This document shows positions 34,963 to 43,875 of a stretch of DNA of 64,000 nucleotides, in pieces. Position 1 is the first letter of the stretch, and every line of letters starts with the position of its first letter. The DNA is taken from assembly GCF_001275135.1 (NCBI RefSeq), contig NZ_LFQU01000020.1, forward strand, positions 1 to 64,000, given 5' to 3'. This DNA comes from Xylanibacter rarus (GTDB lineage Bacteria; Bacteroidota; Bacteroidia; Bacteroidales; Bacteroidaceae). Below the pieces are notes generated by a model. The model saw only the letters and a program-made list of their open reading frames with translations, was not told the DNA's origin and searched no databases. The position numbers were made by a program, and so were the translations under genes.

Positions 34963-36270
34963 TCATTTAAGATGCTTCAGCATCCATTCCATCTGTCCGT
35001 ATTCAGTGTCGTCAGATGTCCAATGCTCGTTGATGGGCGTCAGCAGCGCCTCTTTCGGACAGTTTAGAGTGTTCCATACGGCATAGCTTGTTGTCGGCGG
35101 ACAAGTGTTGTCGTTATATCCCCATGTCATATAAGTGTCGGCTTTCACGTGGCGTGCAAAGTTTACGACGTCATAATAAGCCATGGTCTTCATGTTGTTC
35201 TCGGTGAGCATGCCCTCAATGCGGTTGAAGTGAGGATATCCGCCGGTAAGTCCGGCGCTGTATGCCGCCATGTCGCTCAGCGCGGGATGATTGACTATGC
35301 ATTGCGTCACGCGGCTGTCAAGTCCGGCAGCCACCAGTGCAAGCGCTCCGCCCTGACTGCCTCCCTGCACGATTACGTTGCGTCCGTCCCATTCAGGCAG
35401 CTGCGTCAGCAAGTCGATGCAGCGCACAAGAGCCAGATAGACGCGCTTCATGTAGTAGCGGTCGCGGTTGTCTATGCCGTTGGCAAGATAGCCGTTCTCC
35501 TTGCCATTGAATGCTTTGGATATGTCGTTGAACATCTCCTGGCTCATTCTCGGGTCGAGTCCGTGAATCTCCATCTCCATTCTTATACATCCGTTCTCGG
35601 CATAATACTTGTGGCGCAGCGGCTCCTTTATGGTCTTTATGCCTGCTCCGGGAGGGCACAGCACCACCGGACAGCTTCCCTTTGCGGCGTTTTTGGGATA
35701 AAAGAGATAGGCGTATACGGCCTGTTTCTGCTTGTTCAGCGTCAGTTTCACGAGGTAACAGTCAATCTTGTCGGTGCAATATTCGTCGGCTCTTTCCTTT
35801 GTATATTTCAGCGGAACGGCCCTCATGTCCTCAATGTTCTTGTTCCAGAAGTCCATAAAGTCGGCAGGCTCCTTGGTGTAAGGCCTGATTTTATCTACCG
35901 AGAATCCCACTTTTATGTGATGTTCGTAGGTCTTGCCGTCAACCGTGGCTTTCAGTCTGAGGTCGCGGAAGCCCGGAGTCTTTCTCGTTCCCATGTCAAT
36001 CGTGGCCCTTCCGCCGTTGAGTTTCACAGAGCCTTCCTTGTCAGCCTCCAGCATGTCGTCGGCTATTTCGTAGTTCACCTTGCAGTCTCTCGGTATGCCG
36101 TATTTATACAGCTGCACCTCAATCTTAGCCTTTTCGCCCGTCTGATAGAGCCAGTCGGCATGGTCGGGCACGGTCAGCCACAGATAGTCAGAGCGGTAAG
36201 GATAGTTTTCGGCTGCGGCGTTGAGCCATGCAGCAACGGCAAAGATAAGCGTAAAAACAATTCTTTTCAT
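34963..36270 (-). CDS. acetyl xylan esterase / AXE1-family deacetylase
   Basis: A 435-residue secreted alpha/beta hydrolase of the AXE1/cephalosporin-C deacetylase family, which removes acetyl groups from xylan or small sugars. It has a signal peptide (MKRIVFTLIFAVAAWLNAAA), a beta-sandwich-like N-terminal domain (about 20-130) and then the hydrolase. The nucleophile elbow GGSQGG is near residue 300. The acid/base region is the C-terminal WGYNDNTCPP...NEHW stretch. The start was moved 13 codons in from the longest frame because of the signal peptide and a TACCTTTG -7 box at 36296-36303. There is no polysaccharide cluster around it. Confidence 0.9.
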   Translation of the reverse strand: MKRIVFTLIFAVAAWLNAAAENYPYRSDYLWLTVPDHADWLYQTGEKAKIEVQLYKYGIPRDCKVNYEIADDMLEADKEGSVKLNGGRATIDMGTRKTPGFRDLRLKATVDGKTYEHHIKVGFSVDKIRPYTKEPADFMDFWNKNIEDMRAVPLKYTKERADEYCTDKIDCYLVKLTLNKQKQAVYAYLFYPKNAAKGSCPVVLCPPGAGIKTIKEPLRHKYYAENGCIRMEMEIHGLDPRMSQEMFNDISKAFNGKENGYLANGIDNRDRYYMKRVYLALVRCIDLLTQLPEWDGRNVIVQGGSQGGALALVAAGLDSRVTQCIVNHPALSDMAAYSAGLTGGYPHFNRIEGMLTENNMKTMAYYDVVNFARHVKADTYMTWGYNDNTCPPTTSYAVWNTLNCPKEALLTPINEHWTSDDTEYGQMEWMLKHLK

Positions 36271-36295
36271 TGGTTGTAGTATATTAGTTTTTGTG

Positions 36296-36303
36296 CAAAG
36301 GTA
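36296..36303 (-). promoter_or_regulatory. -7 element of the AXE1-family gene
   Basis: TACCTTTG on the minus strand, 26 bases upstream of the start codon. Confidence 0.5.
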
Positions 36304-36491
36304 ATGCAAACAGCCTTAACGGCAAAATAAATCAAGGCTAATCAGCATTTTTGTTGAGGCTTTGGTGAGGGGGAATTGATGGGAGGGATGGGACTTATGC
36401 GACTATGTAAACTAATGATTTTTGGGTATGGGGATGTTTGTTATTGGGGTATTTGGGTGCATTGCGGCACCCAAATGTTTACTGTCCGCCG

Positions 36492-37379
36492 TCAGCCGTT
36501 GCGGTATTCATGGGGCGTGCAGCCTGTAATCTTCTTGAAAACCGTGTTGAAACAGCTCTCGGCACAGAAGCCAAGCATCGATGCTATGTCGCCTGCCGTC
36601 ATGTCGGTAGACAGCAGCAGTTCCTTTGCCATCAGTATCCGCCTCAGCTGTATGTATTCGCTCACGCTCTTTCCCGTCTCGTGCTTCATCATGTCGTTGA
36701 GATATTCGGCCGACATTTTCAGTTCGGGCGCTATCCGGCATGCCGTCAGCATGCTCTGCGTGGCGGCCTTGCCCGAGCGCAGAAAGCCGTCTATTATGCC
36801 GTCAACGGTCTTTATTGCAGCCGTGTTGGCCTCGTGGCGGGTGATAAACTGGCGCGTGTAGAACCGCTGACAATAGTTGAGTAGCAGTTCGATGCAGTTG
36901 CTTATTATTGCCTTGCTGTATTCGTCTACGCCCCATTTCAGCTCGCAGTCGATGCCGTCGAGACATCTGCCTATCACCTTCAGTTCGCAGCACGACAGAT
37001 GGAGCGCCTCGTCCGTGTGGTATTTAAAGAACGAGAAGTCCTTTATCCTCATGCCCAGCGGCGTGCATCTTATTATGTCCGGATGAAATATCAGTATCCT
37101 TCCGCCGCACTGTCTGAGGTCTATCTCGCTTGCAGGCATGGCAAACGTCATGGTGGCTTCGGAGAAGTCGTAGTAGTGCTGTCCGCATTTGCCGGCGGTG
37201 CATCCGTCGCTCACCACCTTCACCGCATAGCAGTCGGTGGCCATGTTGCGGCAGCTGCTCTTGCCCGACATGTCTATCAGGCTCACCTGCGGATGCCTCG
37301 TCTCCTTGTCGAAGGCGCGGTTGCACTCGCACACATAGTTTGTCGTGTCGCAGATATGGCGCATTGTGTCTCTCGTCAT
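36492..37379 (-). CDS. AraC-family regulator, downstream copy
   Basis: A 295-residue cytosolic transcription factor. The N-terminal half is a cupin-like effector-binding domain. The C-terminal 100 residues form the double HTH of the AraC family (RRILMAKELLLSTDMTAGDI, GFCAESCFNTVFKKITG, then HEYRNG). It lies 30 bases downstream of a paralogue, and the two share a similar internal layout (EALHLS, NIELLLDYC/NCIELLLNYC, RFY-RQFITR). Unusually Cys-rich in the N-terminal domain (residues about 10-75), which could suit redox or metal sensing. Ligand and targets are unknown. Confidence 0.9.
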   Translation of the reverse strand: MTRDTMRHICDTTNYVCECNRAFDKETRHPQVSLIDMSGKSSCRNMATDCYAVKVVSDGCTAGKCGQHYYDFSEATMTFAMPASEIDLRQCGGRILIFHPDIIRCTPLGMRIKDFSFFKYHTDEALHLSCCELKVIGRCLDGIDCELKWGVDEYSKAIISNCIELLLNYCQRFYTRQFITRHEANTAAIKTVDGIIDGFLRSGKAATQSMLTACRIAPELKMSAEYLNDMMKHETGKSVSEYIQLRRILMAKELLLSTDMTAGDIASMLGFCAESCFNTVFKKITGCTPHEYRNG

Positions 37380-37409
37380 CTTGTCTTTTCAGCGTTAGCC
37401 GTCATCGTC

Positions 37410-38315
37410 CTACACCGAAGCCTTGCGGTATTCGCTCGGCGTCATGCCCGTGTTGCGCTTGAAGTAGCGGTTAAAGTGCTGCGAATACTGGAAGCCCAGA
37501 CCGTAGCTTATCTCGTTGATAGTCTTTCGTGTGCCCAGCAGTTCGTCCTTTGCCAGGTCCATAATCTTGTTCTGTATATATTCCTGCGGCGTGCGTCCCG
37601 TCTCGCGCTTGATGAGGTCGCCGAAGTAGTTGGGCGACAGGAAGCATTTCTCTGCAAAATATTTCACCGTAGGCAGACCGTTCACTGCGGCCGTATCGCC
37701 CTCGAAATAGCCGTCGAGCTCGTTCTCAAACTTGGTCAGAATGTCGCGGTTAACCACCTTACGGGTGATAAACTGGCGCTCGTAGAACCTCATGCAGTAG
37801 TCGAGCAGCAGTTCGATGTTGCGGCATATCAGCTTCTTGCTGTGGTTGTCTATCGGGCGTTCGGTCTCAATCTTGATTTTCTCGAGACAGTCCTTGTATA
37901 TCATCTTCTCCTGTTCCGACAGATGGAGCGCCTCGGTTGACGAATAAGAGAAGAACGAATACTGCTTTATCTCCTGTCCAAGCGACGTGCCGCGTATGAG
38001 GTCGGGGTGAAAGAGCAGGCCGAGAGCGTTGGGCTCATAGTCGGGTCTGTGCTTTACATGTACGACCTGTCCGGGCGCAAAGCTCGTAACCGTGCCCTCC
38101 TGATAGTCGTAGGGCATGCGGCCGTAGGTTATGTCGCCGCAGTAAGTCTGCTTCAGGAACAGGGCGTAAACGCCGTAATAGTAAGACACCTCCTGCGGAA
38201 ATGCCTTCTTGTCGGCCTTCTTCAGGTCTACCACTGCCACGAGCGGATGCTTCGTCTCAAAGCCCATCGCCTTGTTGTATTCGTCGATGGAGTTGAATTT
38301 TATCAGGTTTTCCAT
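37410..38315 (-). CDS. AraC-family regulator, upstream copy
   Basis: A 301-residue AraC-type regulator. The cupin-like sensor domain contains YDYQEGTVTSFAPGQVV, then the double HTH has MDLAKDELLGTRKTINEISY and GFQYSQHFNRYFKRNTGMTPSEYRK. The frame is open to 38429, but the conserved part starts MENLIKFNSIDEYN at 38315. A TATCTTTG -7 box at 38408-38415 gives a leader of about 86 bases. It is the promoter-proximal member of a tandem pair, and the DUF3943-type outer-membrane gene is divergent next door, which makes that gene a plausible target. Confidence 0.92.
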   Translation of the reverse strand: MENLIKFNSIDEYNKAMGFETKHPLVAVVDLKKADKKAFPQEVSYYYGVYALFLKQTYCGDITYGRMPYDYQEGTVTSFAPGQVVHVKHRPDYEPNALGLLFHPDLIRGTSLGQEIKQYSFFSYSSTEALHLSEQEKMIYKDCLEKIKIETERPIDNHSKKLICRNIELLLDYCMRFYERQFITRKVVNRDILTKFENELDGYFEGDTAAVNGLPTVKYFAEKCFLSPNYFGDLIKRETGRTPQEYIQNKIMDLAKDELLGTRKTINEISYGLGFQYSQHFNRYFKRNTGMTPSEYRKASV

Positions 38316-38407
38316 GCTCAAATAGTTTATTCTTTCTTGTTGAACTTCAGCCGGCTGCAGCGCAGAGGGGCTTATGCCGTGTTGCCTGCTGCTCGCCGAT
38401 GCTAATG

Positions 38408-38415
38408 CAAAGATA
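38408..38415 (-). promoter_or_regulatory. -7 element of the AraC pair
   Basis: TATCTTTG on the minus strand, about 93 bases before the AraC start codon and about 110 bases from the divergent -7 box at 38522. Confidence 0.55.
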
Positions 38416-38521
38416 CTTCTTATCGGCATAACAGCGTGTGTACGATTTACTGAATTTGTTATATTTATTACTTTTTCAGCAGTTTTTCGCCTCCTTATCG
38501 CATATTGTTATGCCAAATGTT

Positions 38522-38529
38522 TACCTTTG
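38522..38529 (+). promoter_or_regulatory. -7 element of the DUF3943-type gene
   Basis: TACCTTTG at 38522-38529, with transcription expected near 38536. Confidence 0.5.
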
Positions 38530-38550
38530 TGTAGAATTTCACAAATGTTT

Positions 38551-41025
38551 ATGCACACACCCGGTTACCGTTTCCGCCGTGCCATGAGGCTGTTGCCCGT
38601 GTTGCTGTCTTTGGCAACATGCGCCGGCGTTTATGCCCAAGACTCGCTCAAATACAGACGCCACGACCTGGCGCTGACCATAGGACGCACCGACAGCAGC
38701 GCGGTGCGCACATCGTATCTTAACGTCGGTCTGCTCGGCGGAGCCGCCCGTCTGCACGGCTTCCAGCTCAACGCCATGACCTCGTTTGCCGGCAGGGAGA
38801 TGCACGGAGTGCAGCTCTCGGGACTTTCAAGTGTTGCAATGAACATGCGCGGCGTGCAGCTTTCAGCGTTCAGCAACGTCAGTCTGTCGCCCTTCAGGGG
38901 CCTTCAGCTTGGCGGAGTTACCAACATATCGCGCGGCGTGGGCGGCGGAATGCAGCTCTCCGTGCTGGCCAACATCAGTTCGAAGGTGATGCGCGGCGCA
39001 CAGCTCGGCACGTATAACTATGCCGACACGCTGCGGGGGTGGCAGATAGGACTGGCCAATGTCTGCATGGAACATCCGCACGGCGTGCAGCTCGGACTGG
39101 TAAACTACAGCCGCGACACAGTGGCGCACAAGATAGGACTGGTGAACATCAACCCCAAGACGAAGGTAGACTTCATGTTCTTTGGCGGCAACAGCAGCAA
39201 GATTAACGCCGCATTCAGGTTCCGTAACCGCAGCACTTACAGCATAGTTGGTGCCGGAACGCATTACATGGGGCTTGACGAGAAGTTCTCGGGCGCGCTG
39301 TATTACCGCCTTGGACAGTATTTCAACCTCGGCCGCCGGTGGTCGCTCAGCGCCGATGCGGGCTTCTTTCACATAGAGACCTTTCAGCACAATTCGGCCG
39401 ACAAGCCCGAACGCCTATACTCGCTGCAGCTGCGCGCCAACGTAGACTACAGGCTCAACGACAACATCGGGCTGTTTGCGTCGGCCGGATATGGCTTTAC
39501 GAGATATTATGAGCATAACAGGAAATACCGCAACAGGGCCATAGTTGAGGCGGGACTGACCTTTGCCTACAACCGCGGCGGACTGAAGAGCAGGGCAAGT
39601 GATGACGAAACGGAGGCAGGTGTAGCTGATTCGGTGTCGATATATGCCTTCGACAACCCTGAGAACATGAAGAAACGGCCGTGGAAGGCGGCTGCCGAGG
39701 CTGTCGGAATAAACGTGCTTGTGAACTGCTTCGACCGCTTTGTGCTGTGCGAAGACTTTGCCAAGGTTAATCTGAGCAGCATCAAGGAGAACTTCAAGAC
39801 GGGCTTTGTGTGGGACAACGACCAGTTTTCAACCAACCTGTTTGCCCATCCTTACCACGGCGGACTATATTTCAACGCCGCCCGAAGCAACGGCCTGAGC
39901 TTCTGGGAGTCGGCTCCTTATGCTCTTGGAGGCAGCCTGATGTGGGAGCTGGCGTGCGAGGTTGAGCCGCCTGCAATAAACGACCTCATGGCGACAACCA
40001 TCGGCGGAATATGCATAGGCGAGGTAACCCACCGCGTGTCTAACCTCATTTACGACGACCGCGAGCGCGGCATGCGCCGCTTTCTGCGCGAGTTTGCCGG
40101 TGCGCTGGTGTGTCCCATCCGTGCGTTCAACCGCATATTGAGCGGCGATGCGTGGCGTGTGCGCCATGATTATTACAAATATCACGACTACAGCCGTATT
40201 CCCGTAGACTTCACCGTGTCTGTCGGCGACCGCTATCTTGCCGACGAGGGCGGACTGTTCAGGGGCGAACACAATCCGTATGTTGACCTGTGGCTGCGCT
40301 ACGGCGACGCATTCAACGGCGAGGAGAGCAAGCCTTACGACTATTTTACGGCCAACGTAACCTTCGGACTCAGCGGCAATCAGCCGCTTATAAGCAGCGT
40401 TCATCTGTTAGGAAAGCTGTGGGGCGTAAACTTCTACGACGAAGACGAGATGACGGCGGTGTTCGGTCTGTTCCAGCATTTCAACTATTACGACTCTGAA
40501 GCCGTTAAGGAAGGCACGTCGCGTGTGCCTTACCGTATATCAGAGGCTGCCAGCTTCGGTCCCGGTCTTATCTACCGCTTTCCTAAAGTTGGCAACGTAG
40601 GGCGCATGGAGCAGCGCCTTTTTCTCGACGCCATATTGCTCGGAGGCTCGCTGAGCGACTATTACAACGTGATAGACCGTGACTATAACATGGGCAGCGG
40701 ATTTAGCGCGAAGGCACAGACCGTGCTGGAGTTTCCGCGCTTCGGCAAGTTTACGCTCAACGCCGACTTCTACAGCATATACACATGGGTGGGATATGAG
40801 GGCAAGGACCTTGAAAACACCGACCCGCTGCACCTCAACGTGCAGGGCGACAAGAGCAGTGCGGCGCTGCTGGTGGTAAATCCGCGCCTGCAGGTTTATC
40901 TCAGAAAGAACTGGAGTCTCGACCTGTTTGCATCGTATTATATGCGCGAAACGAGATATAAATACCACGACAACGTGCGCTCGGAGACCTTTGAGGTGAG
41001 GATGGGACTTAGCTACAGCTTCTGA
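38551..41025 (+). CDS. outer-membrane protein: surface repeats plus DUF3943
   Basis: About 824 residues. After the signal peptide (ending CAGVYAQ) come at least seven repeats of about 18-22 residues with the pattern G-x-Q-L/I...N. Examples are MHGVQLSGLSS, MRGVQLSAFSN, FRGLQLGGVTN and HGVQLGLVNYS. They resemble the LA_2272-type surface repeats. A small barrel segment and then a DUF3943-like region follow (SLMWELACEVEPPAINDLMA, GGICIGEVTHR), ending in amphipathic strands with a terminal Phe. The start could also be 38545 or 38584, and the longer open frame to 38374 precedes the -7 box. The function is unknown to me. Confidence 0.78.
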   Translation: MHTPGYRFRRAMRLLPVLLSLATCAGVYAQDSLKYRRHDLALTIGRTDSSAVRTSYLNVGLLGGAARLHGFQLNAMTSFAGREMHGVQLSGLSSVAMNMRGVQLSAFSNVSLSPFRGLQLGGVTNISRGVGGGMQLSVLANISSKVMRGAQLGTYNYADTLRGWQIGLANVCMEHPHGVQLGLVNYSRDTVAHKIGLVNINPKTKVDFMFFGGNSSKINAAFRFRNRSTYSIVGAGTHYMGLDEKFSGALYYRLGQYFNLGRRWSLSADAGFFHIETFQHNSADKPERLYSLQLRANVDYRLNDNIGLFASAGYGFTRYYEHNRKYRNRAIVEAGLTFAYNRGGLKSRASDDETEAGVADSVSIYAFDNPENMKKRPWKAAAEAVGINVLVNCFDRFVLCEDFAKVNLSSIKENFKTGFVWDNDQFSTNLFAHPYHGGLYFNAARSNGLSFWESAPYALGGSLMWELACEVEPPAINDLMATTIGGICIGEVTHRVSNLIYDDRERGMRRFLREFAGALVCPIRAFNRILSGDAWRVRHDYYKYHDYSRIPVDFTVSVGDRYLADEGGLFRGEHNPYVDLWLRYGDAFNGEESKPYDYFTANVTFGLSGNQPLISSVHLLGKLWGVNFYDEDEMTAVFGLFQHFNYYDSEAVKEGTSRVPYRISEAASFGPGLIYRFPKVGNVGRMEQRLFLDAILLGGSLSDYYNVIDRDYNMGSGFSAKAQTVLEFPRFGKFTLNADFYSIYTWVGYEGKDLENTDPLHLNVQGDKSSAALLVVNPRLQVYLRKNWSLDLFASYYMRETRYKYHDNVRSETFEVRMGLSYSF

Positions 41026-41131
41026 TAATGTCATGTCTGTGGCGGAAAAACAATGGCAATGACATGCCGTCGGCATGGTTTAATGTGGCTTGTTGCTGCC
41101 TTTTGATTTGTCTGTATGAAGAACAAATATG

Positions 41132-41241
41132 GAATGTGTCGCATTTAATGGTTAACAACCGTTAAGTGTGGCACATTCTGTTTAACATAAAAGTGCGAAA
41201 AACGGCTTGTGAAATCTTTTTCGCAGGTTTTCGGCCGAAAA
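41132..41241 (+). repeat. cluster of three palindromes after the DUF3943-type gene
   Basis: In order: a 22-bp stem at 41132-41178 whose mismatches are all G-U compatible, GCGAAAAA/TTTTTCGC (41195-41202 and 41217-41224), and the perfect 14-base palindrome TTTTCGGCCGAAAA (41228-41241). The first may terminate transcription, but the T run is poor. Confidence 0.6.
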
Positions 41242-41332
41242 ATCGGCGTTTTCTTGTAATTTGTGTAATGTATTGTCAGTCAATGGGTTATTGCTTTATA
41301 CCTATTGAATGGCCATAAATTAAATTATAAGA

Positions 41333-41412
41333 GACGGCCTTTTACATTGCAAAAGGCCGTCTCTTGCAGTGTAAAAGGCCGTGTTTCGTATGGTGAAAGG
41401 CTGCTTTTAGCA
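41333..41412 (+). repeat. AAAAG-palindrome array, copy F
   Basis: The array opens with a perfect 11-bp stem, GACGGCCTTTT paired with AAAAGGCCGTC (41333-41343 and 41351-41361). Units TAAAAGGCCGTGTTTCG and GAAAGGCTGCTTTTAGC follow. It lies between convergent genes. Confidence 0.75.
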
Positions 41413-41575
41413 ACCCGTTTCACTGCTTTATCATCTGTATTTTAGTGTAAAATCGTGCAGAATAGTATGCCTGCTTGTATTTGATAAGCATATTCGCACA
41501 TTTTGAAGGCATTTGTCTTTTCTAAAAGGCGCACTTCTGACGCATATCGAAATGTTAACACTCGTCGACTTAATG

Positions 41576-42127
41576 TTAACGGATGTTTAGCTGATAGAAG
41601 TATTTCCACAGCGGCGCAGCCATCAGACTCTGTTTTATTTCGTCGTTCACGAGCAGTTGCATCACCTCGTCCTTGGTCATAACATGCACCTCGATGTCCT
41701 CCGTTCGGTCGAGGTGCTGACTGCCAACCTTCTCAACTCCCGTAGCCACAAAGCAGTGGGTTATGTTGTTGGTGGTGCTTGTGTTGCCCGATACGGCCAT
41801 CAGTTCGTGCCATTCTCCTCCGGCATAGCCCGTTTCTTCTAGCAGTTCGCGGCGCGCGGCGGCCTCAGGGTCTTCGCCTTTCTCGCACACGCCGGCAACA
41901 ATCTCGAAGCAAGTCTGGTCTATTCCGTGGCGATATTGTCTTATCATCACCATGTTGCCGTCGGTTGTCAGCGCTATCACGTTGATCCATGTGGGGTATT
42001 CCAGCACGTAGTATTCATCGTTAACGACGCCGTTGGGCAGTTCCACGGTGTCGCGGCGAGCCGTCAGCCACGGCCTTTGTATAAGATATTCGCTTTTCAG
42101 CGTCTTCCATTTCATTTTGTCTTCCAT
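41576..42127 (-). CDS. Nudix hydrolase, ADP-ribose pyrophosphatase type
   Basis: A 183-residue Nudix enzyme, probably cleaving ADP-ribose or related nucleotide sugars. The Nudix box runs from G of GVCEKGEDPEAAARRELLEE to ETGY (residues about 79-101), with the catalytic REllEE core intact. The downstream sequence (YAGGEWHELMAVSGN) fits the ADPRase subgroup. It lies 20 bases downstream of the RluA-type gene on the same strand, so they are probably cotranscribed. A second Met (residue 5) is also possible as start. Confidence 0.9.
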   Translation of the reverse strand: MEDKMKWKTLKSEYLIQRPWLTARRDTVELPNGVVNDEYYVLEYPTWINVIALTTDGNMVMIRQYRHGIDQTCFEIVAGVCEKGEDPEAAARRELLEETGYAGGEWHELMAVSGNTSTTNNITHCFVATGVEKVGSQHLDRTEDIEVHVMTKDEVMQLLVNDEIKQSLMAAPLWKYFYQLNIR

Positions 42128-42147
42128 AATATATCTCCTTTATGTCT

Positions 42148-43839
42148 TTATTTTCCCTGTGTTTGGGTTTGTTCCGTTTGTATGTCGTATTTATCAGTCC
42201 TGCGGCATATTGACCGTCTGAAGCCGGCAGTGCGTTCAAATGTCATTTCTTTGCCTGTGGCAGGATGGCGGAAGGTTATTGCCTCAGCGTGCAGATACAG
42301 ACGGTCGGCAGGGTGGCCGTAGAGGCTGTCGCCTGCTATCGGTGTGCCAAGTCCGAGCCTGTGTGCACAGTGAACGCGCAGCTGGTGGGTGCGTCCGGTG
42401 TGCGGAAACAGCTCTATCAGCGTGCGTCCTGCTGCCTGTCCGATAATCTTATAGTCGGTTACGGCAGCCTTTCCGTTGTCGGTGTCCACCTTCTGATACG
42501 GGCGGTTAAGCGGGTCGGCGATGAGTGGCAGACTTATTCTGCCGCTTGTTGGCGCCTTGGGTGTGCCGTCGAGCAGTGCCACATAGCGCTTGCTGATGCT
42601 TCTTTGGCAGAACTGCTCCTGCAGGTTCTTGTATGCCTCTGGCGTCTTGGCAAGTATTATCAGTCCCGATGTGTCCATGTCGAGGCGGTGAACGGGCACA
42701 GGCTCGCTGCCTTCGGCATATCTGCTGCCTATCAGTGACGCTGCCGACTGGCGGTCAGACCTGCCTCTGACAGACAGCATTCCGGCAGGTTTGCATGCCA
42801 CGATGAGCCATTCGTCTTCATAAACAATCTCGGGCTGCCGCTGTTCGGGCGCCTGTCGCGGGTCAGGATCAACGTCGAGGCCCTGCAGCATATGCGTTAA
42901 TATGGGCAGACATTTGCCTCGGCAGGCAGGATAATAGTGCAGATGGTGGCGTATTTCGCTCTTTGGCGAGTCGCCCCACCAAAACTCCGCCATGCACACC
43001 GGGTGCAGATGGTTGAGATAGGCATGCTGAAGTAGCTTTGGAGCGCAGCAGTCGCCGGCTCCTGCGGGCGGCACGTGCTGGGGCGTGTCGGCAAATATTG
43101 AGCAGAGTCCGCGCCGCTCTCCGCGTGCATTGAGCATGTTGTATTGTTCAAAGAGCCAGTGTTGCAGACTGTCTGACATTGCCTTACGCTTAGCTTTCAG
43201 TTGCCTTATCTCGTCCTGAAACGGCTTTAGCCGTGCCTCACATTCGGCCATTTGTTCTCTGTTCCGCTTCTTCATGCGGTGCAGTTCTGCCTTCATAAAG
43301 CGGCTTTCGTTCAGCATCTGTTCCTCCTCTTCGGGCGTTATGGGCGCGCCGCTCAGCCTTTTTGCGTCGCGTGCTGCCTTTGCTTCCTTTATTTTCAGCC
43401 GGTATTGTTCCTCCTTAGCGGCAGTTTCGGTCTTGCAACTCTCAAGTTCATGCAGTGCGTTGAGATAGCTTTCGCCCTTCTCAATGCCGTCAATCGTGCG
43501 GTTTATGGCCGAAATACGTGCCTCGTTGGTCTTGAAATATCCGTCAACGGGCGTGGCATCGAACACCGGCGGCACAAAATAAGGATGCTCGTTGCTGCCG
43601 TCGAGCAGTCCTGAGAATGCCGCCGTGAAGCCCAGTCGGCCTTCTCCGTCCTCAGCGACAAGCACCCCGAACATCTTGCCGTGCTGCAGTTCGTCGCGCC
43701 ATTTGTCCACTCCTGCTATATATCTCTGCACCTCTCCGGCGGCGAGCAGGCACAGCGGATGAGGCTCGTAGCAGAAAGGGAAGGTGAATTTCTGCGGCTT
43801 CGGTATATCGGTGTGTATGGGATGAAACTCTGTAAGCAT
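42148..43839 (-). CDS. RluA-family pseudouridine synthase with long N-terminal extension
   Basis: A 563-residue protein. The C-terminal third (about 340-550) is an RluA-type catalytic domain with the hallmark VHRLDMDTSGLIILAKT, whose Asp (about residue 386) is the nucleophile, and a GRTHQLRVH motif. The N-terminal part of about 340 residues has a CYEPHPLC motif, a long coiled coil (about 118-240) and a Cys-containing PPAGAGDCCAPKLL segment. Such long RluA proteins occur in Bacteroidales, but the role of the extension is not known to me. It modifies rRNA or tRNA uridines. The -7 box lies almost at the ATG (see the promoter entry). Confidence 0.88.
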   Translation of the reverse strand: MLTEFHPIHTDIPKPQKFTFPFCYEPHPLCLLAAGEVQRYIAGVDKWRDELQHGKMFGVLVAEDGEGRLGFTAAFSGLLDGSNEHPYFVPPVFDATPVDGYFKTNEARISAINRTIDGIEKGESYLNALHELESCKTETAAKEEQYRLKIKEAKAARDAKRLSGAPITPEEEEQMLNESRFMKAELHRMKKRNREQMAECEARLKPFQDEIRQLKAKRKAMSDSLQHWLFEQYNMLNARGERRGLCSIFADTPQHVPPAGAGDCCAPKLLQHAYLNHLHPVCMAEFWWGDSPKSEIRHHLHYYPACRGKCLPILTHMLQGLDVDPDPRQAPEQRQPEIVYEDEWLIVACKPAGMLSVRGRSDRQSAASLIGSRYAEGSEPVPVHRLDMDTSGLIILAKTPEAYKNLQEQFCQRSISKRYVALLDGTPKAPTSGRISLPLIADPLNRPYQKVDTDNGKAAVTDYKIIGQAAGRTLIELFPHTGRTHQLRVHCAHRLGLGTPIAGDSLYGHPADRLYLHAEAITFRHPATGKEMTFERTAGFRRSICRRTDKYDIQTEQTQTQGK

Positions 43840-43843
43840 GATG

Positions 43844-43875
43844 CAAAGATACGTAAAGACCGCAGCTGAGCCAAA
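43844..43875 (-). promoter_or_regulatory. promoter of the RluA-type gene, nearly leaderless
   Basis: On the minus strand TTTG (43872-43875), 20 bases, TATCTTTG (43844-43851). Transcription should start within a few bases of the ATG at 43839, so there is no room for a ribosome-binding site. Confidence 0.7.

Noticed and set aside
35149-36279. 376-codon plus-strand frame opposite the esterase
   Set aside because: The minus-strand esterase has a signal peptide, GGSQGG motif and promoter; the plus frame is a shadow.
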